Assembly: GCF_048551375.1 (NCBI RefSeq)
Contig: NZ_JBLYZJ010000001.1
Location: 1-64,000, forward strand
Reading direction: 5' to 3'
Length of the DNA: 64,000 nt
Origin: Faucicola sp048551375
GTDB lineage: Bacteria > Pseudomonadota > Gammaproteobacteria > Pseudomonadales > Moraxellaceae
Made by a program: the position numbers and the translations under genes. The notes beneath the pieces are model-generated. The model ran no database searches. It was given only the letters and a program-made list of their open reading frames with translations, and was not told where the DNA came from. Below are positions 58,453-64,000 of this stretch, piece after piece; position 1 is the stretch's first letter, and each line of letters opens with the position of its first letter.

Positions 58453-59358
58453 ATGTTTGAACGTATCAAAACTGCCCTTATTTTGCTTGTCATTGTCGGT
58501 GTGGCGATGTTTGCCAGTCGTGAGCCGTATTTGATACTACCATTATTGCTCGTGGGGGCAGGGGTTGGGGCGTATGAATGGGCGAAACTCATGCCAAAAG
58601 CGGATACTGACCTTGCTACTTACCAACCACCAAGCCAACAAATCCAAGTCAAACCAAGTAGCCAAGCCGATTATGTTTATGCAGGGATAGTATTGGCAGT
58701 GGTGCTTGTAGTGCTAGGCTTGTCATTTTTACCCAATCTAGATATCAGTTTTAATGCCACGCTAGTTTGGGCAGGATTTTGGGCGGTAGCAAGTGTGATT
58801 TGGCTATTGGTGATTCGTTGGGTGGGGCAATATCCGAATGCCACGCAAGCATGGTACGGTAAGTCGTTATATGCGATGGGTGTGGTGTTGCTGACTTCGG
58901 CGATTACCGCCATGTACTATCTATGGTCGCTGTCGGCTTGGTGGTTACTGTATGTGTTTGTGTTGGTATGGTGTGCTGACAGTGGGGCGTATTTTGTCGG
59001 TCGTAAGATTGGCAAACGCAAGATGTCTCCATATGTGTCCCCTAATAAAAGCGTTGAGGGCTTGATGGGCGGGCTTGTGACAGGTGCTTTGGTTGTTGTT
59101 GGTGTGGCGTTTGGTTTGCTAAAAGATTGGTCAGGGCTTGCGATAGCATTGTTTTTGGTGTTGTCTTTGGTGACGATTGTGATTTCGGTGTTTGGCGATT
59201 TGTTTGAGAGTATGCTCAAGCGTCATGCAGGGGTGAAAGATGCAGGGTCGTTGTTACCGGGGCATGGTGGGATTCTTGACCGTATTGATTCGCAGTTGTC
59301 AGCGATGCCGATTTTTGCGTTGGGATTTTGGGCAATGCGGTATTTTGGGTTAATCTAA
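58453..59358 (+). CDS. cdsA: Phosphatidate cytidylyltransferase
   Basis: Makes CDP-diacylglycerol, the precursor of all membrane phospholipids and the substrate of PssA. Membrane protein of 301 residues with seven or eight hydrophobic helices. C-terminal signature: FGDLFESMLKRHAGVKDAG...LPGHGGILDRIDS, the CDS family hallmark, with the earlier WCADSGAYFVGRKIGKRKM. An Ala/Gln-rich hydrophilic insert (TYQPPSQQIQVKPSSQAD) lies between helices 2 and 3. ATG at 58453; the frame is open from a TTG at 58441. Confidence 0.95.
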   Translation: MFERIKTALILLVIVGVAMFASREPYLILPLLLVGAGVGAYEWAKLMPKADTDLATYQPPSQQIQVKPSSQADYVYAGIVLAVVLVVLGLSFLPNLDISFNATLVWAGFWAVASVIWLLVIRWVGQYPNATQAWYGKSLYAMGVVLLTSAITAMYYLWSLSAWWLLYVFVLVWCADSGAYFVGRKIGKRKMSPYVSPNKSVEGLMGGLVTGALVVVGVAFGLLKDWSGLAIALFLVLSLVTIVISVFGDLFESMLKRHAGVKDAGSLLPGHGGILDRIDSQLSAMPIFALGFWAMRYFGLI

Positions 59359-59369
59359 ATTTTTATTGG

Positions 59370-59696
59370 TTATACTAATGTATAAACCAATAAAAAAGCC
59401 CCAAATGTCATTAAGCTGAGAGAGGAAATAAATAAAATATCTACCGCTAAAATAAAGGTCTTGTATCTTTGAATAGATGCAAGCCTTAGCCCTGTGAAAA
59501 TCATGCCTGTACATAATAAAAATCCCAATCCGCTAAATGCAAATACATGGTCAGATAATGTGGCAATGTGATTAGGATGGTGAAAGGTGTTTATCATAGC
59601 GACAATTGTGATACATAATCCTGCAAGAGTGGGTGTGGCAGACATCAGTGATAAAATTTCATCTCGCTCAAATTCTTTGCGTTTAGGTAGCATCAA
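59370..59696 (-). CDS. Small membrane protein of unknown function
   Basis: A 108-residue protein with three hydrophobic helices (TPTLAGLCITIVAMINTF; FAFSGLGFLLCTGMIFTGL; ILAVDILFISSLSLMTFGAFLL) and a charged N-terminus (MMLPKRKEFERDEIL). No family recognised; a general four-helix membrane-domain look. Convergent with cdsA and divergent from dxr, with about 270 bases between its start and dxr. No operon partner. Confidence 0.5.
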   Translation of the reverse strand: MMLPKRKEFERDEILSLMSATPTLAGLCITIVAMINTFHHPNHIATLSDHVFAFSGLGFLLCTGMIFTGLRLASIQRYKTFILAVDILFISSLSLMTFGAFLLVYTLV

Positions 59697-59974
59697 TTTA
59701 TCTCATGGTTTATTAAGGTATATTGTGGTAAAAATCCATTATTTTACTCACATTGTTTACTCAGTAAGTGGGTAGATAATCTTAAAATTATACAATAATG
59801 ATTGATTAAGTTAGGTAGTTTTTATGGCTTAATCCGACAATTCAATAAGGTCTTATGTGCTTATTTTCAATAGGATTGATTACGATAATTTGAGTGAATT
59901 GAGGGTTTAAACTTATATAATCAGGTGGTTTAATTTTATTCAAATAACTAAAAATCAAAGGTATTATTTTGACA

Positions 59975-61171
59975 ATGAAAAACATCGCCCTCCTCGGAGC
60001 AACAGGCTCAATCGGTGACAGCACGTTATCCGTCATCGCCCAAAATGCCGACCAATACCACATCACAGGTGTGTCAGGCTATTCACGCCTTGATAAGCTA
60101 CTTGCCATTTGTGAGCAGTTCCGCCCAAATTATGTCTGTCTGCCAACTGATAAAGCCGATGAATTTCGTAAGCTCCTCACCGACCATCAGCTAACTTGCC
60201 AAATCCTGACAGGTGAGCAAGGCTTAAGTGAACTTGCCACTTTACCCCAAGTCGATATCGTGGTTGCCTCTATCGTGGGTTCAGCAGGGTTGCCCTCGAC
60301 ATTATCTGCGGTACAAGCAGGTAAAACCGTCCTCCTTGCCAATAAAGAAGCCCTTGTAATGGCAGGCGAGTTGATGATGGAGGAGGTCAAAACCTCTGGG
60401 GCAACCTTACTGCCGATTGACAGCGAACATAATGCGATTTTTCAATGTTTGCCCAAAGACATTCAACAGCAACGTGGCGAAATTCATCAAGTCAATCATG
60501 GGGTAAAAAAACTGTGGCTGACGGCTTCGGGTGGGCCTTTTTTACACAAGACTTTTGACGATATGCAAAATGCCACCGTTGCCGAAGCAGTGAAACACCC
60601 TAACTGGTCAATGGGGCAGAAAATCTCGGTGGATAGTGCCACCATGATGAATAAAGGGCTTGAGCTGATTGAAGCGAGTTTTTTATTTGATATGCCAGTG
60701 GCGGATATTGGTGTGGTGATACATCCGCAGAGTATCGTGCATTCGATGGTTGAATATAATGACGGCAGTATTTTGGCACAGCTTGGTAGCCCAGATATGC
60801 GGACACCGATTGCTCATGCGTTGGCGTATCCGAATCGTATTGAGAGTGGCGTTGAGCGGTTGGATTTATTTAGCCTAAGCAATTTGCAGTTTTTACCGCC
60901 TGATTTGACCAAGTTTAAATGTTTGAGTTTGGCGTATCAAGCGATGCAGTGTGGCGGTTATGCCTGTATTGCCTTAAATGCCAGTAATGAAGTAGCGGTG
61001 CAGGCGTTTTTGGATGGTGAGATTCGTTTGACGGATATTGCCGATATTAATGAACAGGTTTTGAATCAAACTGAGCAACAGACTATCAGTTCATTGGACG
61101 ATATTTTACAAGTCGATAAAAAAGCTCGTGAATTGGCAAGACAGGATATTTTTAGTTTGAGTAAAGCTTGA
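59975..61171 (+). CDS. dxr: 1-deoxy-D-xylulose 5-phosphate reductoisomerase
   Basis: Second step of the MEP isoprenoid pathway (NADPH). 398 residues. Signatures: NIALLGATGSIGDSTL (NADPH loop), ANKEALVMAGELMM, LPIDSEHNAIFQCLP with metal-binding Asp and Glu, TASGGPF, NWSMGQKISVDSATMMNKGLE (cut at the loop) and HPQSIVHSMVEY. The ATG at 59975 is chosen; a TTG six bases earlier opens the same frame. uppS upstream uses its product. The next small ORF overlaps its stop codon. Confidence 0.96.
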   Translation: MKNIALLGATGSIGDSTLSVIAQNADQYHITGVSGYSRLDKLLAICEQFRPNYVCLPTDKADEFRKLLTDHQLTCQILTGEQGLSELATLPQVDIVVASIVGSAGLPSTLSAVQAGKTVLLANKEALVMAGELMMEEVKTSGATLLPIDSEHNAIFQCLPKDIQQQRGEIHQVNHGVKKLWLTASGGPFLHKTFDDMQNATVAEAVKHPNWSMGQKISVDSATMMNKGLELIEASFLFDMPVADIGVVIHPQSIVHSMVEYNDGSILAQLGSPDMRTPIAHALAYPNRIESGVERLDLFSLSNLQFLPPDLTKFKCLSLAYQAMQCGGYACIALNASNEVAVQAFLDGEIRLTDIADINEQVLNQTEQQTISSLDDILQVDKKARELARQDIFSLSKA

Positions 61172-61602
61172 TGGAGTTTGATAATTTTGGGCTATTATTG
61201 GCTTATATGGCTTTGACAGTAGCAATGATGGGCTATCAAACCAATGCTTATCAACAAAAACCAACAATGACCATTCAGCAATTCGACCAATTTTTAAGCC
61301 TTTCTCGTGACCAAAAAACCAATCAATTGTATTTTCAAAGCTTAAATGGTGAGTCAAAGGTGCAATGTGGTAAATATTGGTATTCGGATTATGCCAGTTT
61401 TACTCATAATGACATTCAAACCTTAAAAAATTTGAACGATGTCATTGATATCGCTAGTTTAAAGCTTGATTCTATTGAGAAAAATGAATATACACTGCAT
61501 GATAAAAACCATCAATACGTTGTCATTTTAACCTTATGTGATAATACAGTGTCGTTTCAAAACTTTTCACCTAAAAAATCTGCACCAACGTCTATCCAAT
61601 AA
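61171..61602 (+). CDS. Small protein coupled to dxr, unknown function
   Basis: A 143-residue protein whose ATG overlaps the TGA of dxr by one base. The N-terminus (FGLLLAYMALTVAMMGYQ) is a membrane helix or signal; the rest is polar with few charges, reading as a mixed alpha/beta domain with KVQCGKYWYSDYASF in the middle and a second Cys near the end (VILTLCDNTVSF). The two cysteines could pair if exported. No family recognised. It lies between dxr and rseP, where cdsA-dxr-rseP are usually contiguous, so it may be lineage-specific. Confidence 0.6.
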   Translation: MEFDNFGLLLAYMALTVAMMGYQTNAYQQKPTMTIQQFDQFLSLSRDQKTNQLYFQSLNGESKVQCGKYWYSDYASFTHNDIQTLKNLNDVIDIASLKLDSIEKNEYTLHDKNHQYVVILTLCDNTVSFQNFSPKKSAPTSIQ

Positions 61603-61713
61603 GCCGTTCATTTCGTCATTTATTACCCTACCAACAAAACTCTTATAGATTGTTTTTCATAAATTTGTCATCATAAAAAGCTTAACAACCGCTTTTTTAT
61701 GATAGGTACATGA

Positions 61714-63081
61714 ATGACATTTCTTTTGACGGTATTGGCGGCCATCGTGGTACTTGGACCACTCGTTGCATTACATGAATGGGGGCATTATATTGTTGCT
61801 CGGCTATGTGGTGTGAAGGTGTTGACCTATTCGATTGGGTTTGGTCCTAAACTGTTGTCTTGGACAAGTAAAAAGACAGGCATCAATTACGCTGTTTCTG
61901 CCGTGCCGTTGGGTGGCTATGTCAAAATGCTGGATGAGCGTGAAGGTGAAGTTGACCCAAAAGAACGCCATTTGGCATTTAATACCCAAAAACCGTGGAA
62001 AAAAATCGCCATCGTGTCGGCAGGCCCGATGATGAATTTAATCATTGCGGTTTTTTTATATTGGCTGTTATTTGTGTCGCCCAGCGAGGTACTTGCCACT
62101 AAGGTGGGCAGTATTGTTCCCAATTCCCCTGTTAGCCATACCAGTTTACAAGTTGGTGATGAAATCACCCAAGTGGATGGCGAAAATGTGCAGAGTTGGC
62201 AGGATATCAATTATTCGTTAGCCGACCGTATGGGTGAAACAGGCAATGTTCAGTTGACGGTGCAGAATCTCAAAGGTCAAGCCAACATTGCTGTGCCGAT
62301 TAGCCAGTTTATGAAAACCGAAATAGGTAGCTCTAACAACCCCATTGACAGTCTTGGGGCAATTCCGTGGCAACCCAAAATTCCGCCTGTGATTGGTGAA
62401 ATTGTGCCGAATGGTTCGGCGGATCGACAAGGTTTACAAGTCGGTGATGTGATTAAAACGGTGAATGGTCAGCCGATTGGTGATTGGTTAAGTTTTTCTA
62501 AAATTGTCAAAGATAATCCAGAAGTGGCATTAAATATTGGGATTGAGCGAGCAGGGCAAGCCAAAACGTTATCCGTCATGCCTCAAGCCAAAAAAGATAC
62601 CATGGGACAGCGTTTTGGGCAAATTGGTGCAGGGGTTAAGCAAGCTCAAGTCGTTGTACCGCCCGAATTTAAAAAAACCATTCAATATAATCCCATTGAA
62701 GCAATGGGTAAGGCACTGCATAAAACCACGGATTTAAGTATGATGACCCTCAAATCAATGGGAAAAATGGTGACAGGGCTGATTGGGGTGGAAAATTTAT
62801 CAGGTCCAATCACCATCGCCAAAGTCGCTAATCAAAGCTTTAGCATTGGTTGGGAAGCGGTATTATCGTTTATGGCAATTATTAGCCTTAGCCTTGCGGT
62901 GCTGAACTTATTGCCCATTCCTGTACTAGATGGTGGGCATATTGTGATGTATGGCTATGAGGCAGTCTTTGGCAAACCGATGCCAAAGCAAGTCCAGACC
63001 ATCGGCATGAACATTGGATTAGCTTTGCTTGGTTGTTTCATGTTGTTGGCAATTGGTAATGATATTAGCCGACTTTTCTGA
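61714..63081 (+). CDS. rseP: Site-2 protease RseP
   Basis: Inner-membrane zinc protease releasing sigma E by cleaving RseA inside the membrane. 455 residues: catalytic HEWGH at residues 21-25 in the first helix, two periplasmic PDZ domains (around SPVSHTSLQVGDEITQVDGE and GSADRQGLQVGDVIKTVNGQ), and the third metal ligand in PVLDGGHIV near the C-terminus. An MSM/PDZ linker region (NPIEAMGKALHKTTDLS) is also present. Precedes bamA, as in other proteobacteria. Confidence 0.96.
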   Translation: MTFLLTVLAAIVVLGPLVALHEWGHYIVARLCGVKVLTYSIGFGPKLLSWTSKKTGINYAVSAVPLGGYVKMLDEREGEVDPKERHLAFNTQKPWKKIAIVSAGPMMNLIIAVFLYWLLFVSPSEVLATKVGSIVPNSPVSHTSLQVGDEITQVDGENVQSWQDINYSLADRMGETGNVQLTVQNLKGQANIAVPISQFMKTEIGSSNNPIDSLGAIPWQPKIPPVIGEIVPNGSADRQGLQVGDVIKTVNGQPIGDWLSFSKIVKDNPEVALNIGIERAGQAKTLSVMPQAKKDTMGQRFGQIGAGVKQAQVVVPPEFKKTIQYNPIEAMGKALHKTTDLSMMTLKSMGKMVTGLIGVENLSGPITIAKVANQSFSIGWEAVLSFMAIISLSLAVLNLLPIPVLDGGHIVMYGYEAVFGKPMPKQVQTIGMNIGLALLGCFMLLAIGNDISRLF

Positions 63082-63225
63082 TGTGGGGGGCGAGGCTATT
63101 CCAATGCCAGCGGAAGTATTTTACAATATGCCTTGAATTGGCGTTTAGCAGGATTTTACTAGACTTTATCCGCAAATTAGCTTACCTTATGCCAACCTAA
63201 CCTGATTTTTTCGGAAAAATATGTT

Positions 63226-64000
63226 ATGCGAAACTCAGCATTATTTATCCTTGCCCCTTTGGCAATGGTCGCCCCTTATGCCCAAGCGGTGAATTTCACT
63301 GTAGCAGATATTCAGTTCAATGGCTTGACACGTGTACCAGCCGAAAGTCTATACCCATTAGTGCCTATTAATGCAGGTGAAGTCGCTACCGATACCAATA
63401 TTGCCAATGCTATCAAAGCGATTTATGCCACAGGTAATTTTTCGGACATTAAAGCCAGTCAAGTTGGTAATAACTTAGTGTTTAACGTGACTGAACGCCC
63501 AACGATTGCCAGTGTTAGTTTTGATGGTAATAAACTCATTCCAAAACAAGCCTTGACCGAGGGGCTAAAACGCATTGGTATTGCCGAAGGTAATGTGCTT
63601 AAACAAGCCACCGTTGAACAAATCCAATCCGAGCTAAAACAACAATATAATCAACAAGGTTACTATAACAGTGAAGTGACCGTCACCCAAACACCGATTG
63701 ATAATAACCGTGTTGCACTAAAATTTGACTTTAAAGAAGGCAAGCCTGCCAAAGTGGTCGAAATTAAAGTGTCTGGTAACAAGCACTTTAGCGAAAAAGA
63801 AATCAAACAAGCGATGAATCTTAAAGAATCATCATGGGTGAATGTCATTAGCAAATCTGACCGTTTTGCCAAAGAAAAAATGGCGGCCAGCCTAGAAAGT
63901 GTCAATGCCATGTATCAAAATGCAGGCTTTGTCAAATTTAGTATTGATGATGCCAATTTGAACCTAAGCCCAGAAAAAGACAAGGTTTATATTGACCTAA
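63226..64000 (+). CDS. bamA: Outer membrane protein assembly factor BamA (5' part, runs off window)
   Basis: Beginning of the Omp85-type assembly protein. The first 258 residues are readable: signal peptide (NSALFILAPLAMVAPYAQA), then POTRA domains starting FTVADIQFNGLTRVPAESLYPLVP and continuing through RPTIASVSFDGNKLIPKQAL, YYNSEVTVTQ and EIKVSGNKHFSEKEIKQAM; two complete domains and part of a third. The start is ATG at 63226. The gene continues past 64000. The position after rseP is the usual one. Confidence 0.93.
   Translation, partial: MRNSALFILAPLAMVAPYAQAVNFTVADIQFNGLTRVPAESLYPLVPINAGEVATDTNIANAIKAIYATGNFSDIKASQVGNNLVFNVTERPTIASVSFDGNKLIPKQALTEGLKRIGIAEGNVLKQATVEQIQSELKQQYNQQGYYNSEVTVTQTPIDNNRVALKFDFKEGKPAKVVEIKVSGNKHFSEKEIKQAMNLKESSWVNVISKSDRFAKEKMAASLESVNAMYQNAGFVKFSIDDANLNLSPEKDKVYIDL

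Noticed and set aside
1..64000. tRNA, rRNA or prophage genes
   Set aside because: I looked in the larger gaps for cloverleaf ends, integrases, and phage structural or lysis genes and saw none; the gaps are filled by repeats or promoters.

Overview
The window is about 64 kb of a chromosome from a gamma-proteobacterium of moderate-to-low GC. Moraxellaceae, probably Moraxella (osloensis-like), is the best fit. The support is a monomeric NADP isocitrate dehydrogenase, the pyrH-frr-uppS-cdsA-dxr-rseP-bamA block, an RhlB-like helicase, and many short GC-rich palindromic repeats between genes. The species is inference from gene content and style; no search was run. Most genes are core housekeeping genes in short operons on both strands. 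No tRNA, rRNA, CRISPR array, prophage or complete insertion sequence was seen.

Layout. 0-8 kb: Sfp-type phosphopantetheinyl transferase, cold shock protein, RhlB-like helicase, RlpA-like protein, transketolase, a PIN-toxin TA pair, lpxH, ppiB. 8-17 kb: glnS, LysE/ArgO exporter, 2OG-Fe oxygenase, rlmJ, pssA, a lipoprotein hydrolase, a bile-acid-symporter-family permease. 17-27 kb: icd (monomeric), gyrA behind a tandem-repeat leader, a DinJ/YafQ TA pair, a GST, rsmD, mrdA. 27-35 kb: a DUF445 protein, the late cytochrome c maturation genes (ccmF, two consecutive DsbE/CcmG-like thioredoxins, ccmH, ccmI), adk, rpsT. 35-45 kb: NAD-binding protein, rraA, then the most accessory-looking part: an AT-rich membrane GTPase, mfd with an in-frame palindromic-repeat insertion, an AT-rich Shedu (DUF4263) anti-phage nuclease, an antisense-regulated 21-residue hydrophobic peptide (type I toxin-antitoxin), and a Pho-box-like array ahead of a tiny acidic ORF. 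45-54 kb: SafE-like permease with a His/Met-rich tail, ccoS, a Cys-less rhodanese, a YdcF-like protein, murB, hslR, lipA, then glnL-glnG followed by a serine/threonine kinase. 54-64 kb: rimO, a decayed amino-acid-binding protein, pyrH, frr, uppS, cdsA, a small membrane protein, dxr, a small coupled ORF, rseP and the start of bamA.

How the genes work together. The ccm block finishes heme attachment to c-type cytochromes; the SafE-like permease and ccoS point to copper handling for a cbb3 oxidase. pssA, uppS, cdsA, dxr, rseP, bamA, lpxH, murB, mrdA and rlpA-like serve membrane, isoprenoid and cell-wall construction. Two type II TA pairs, one probable type I TA pair and Shedu make up the defence and stability set. 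The repeat fraction is notable: at least three families of small elements with inverted termini (ends GGACTTACGCA; AACCTGA...TAAGAA; TAAGTArGTGAACAA) carry GC-rich palindromic cores, and the same cores also occur without those ends.
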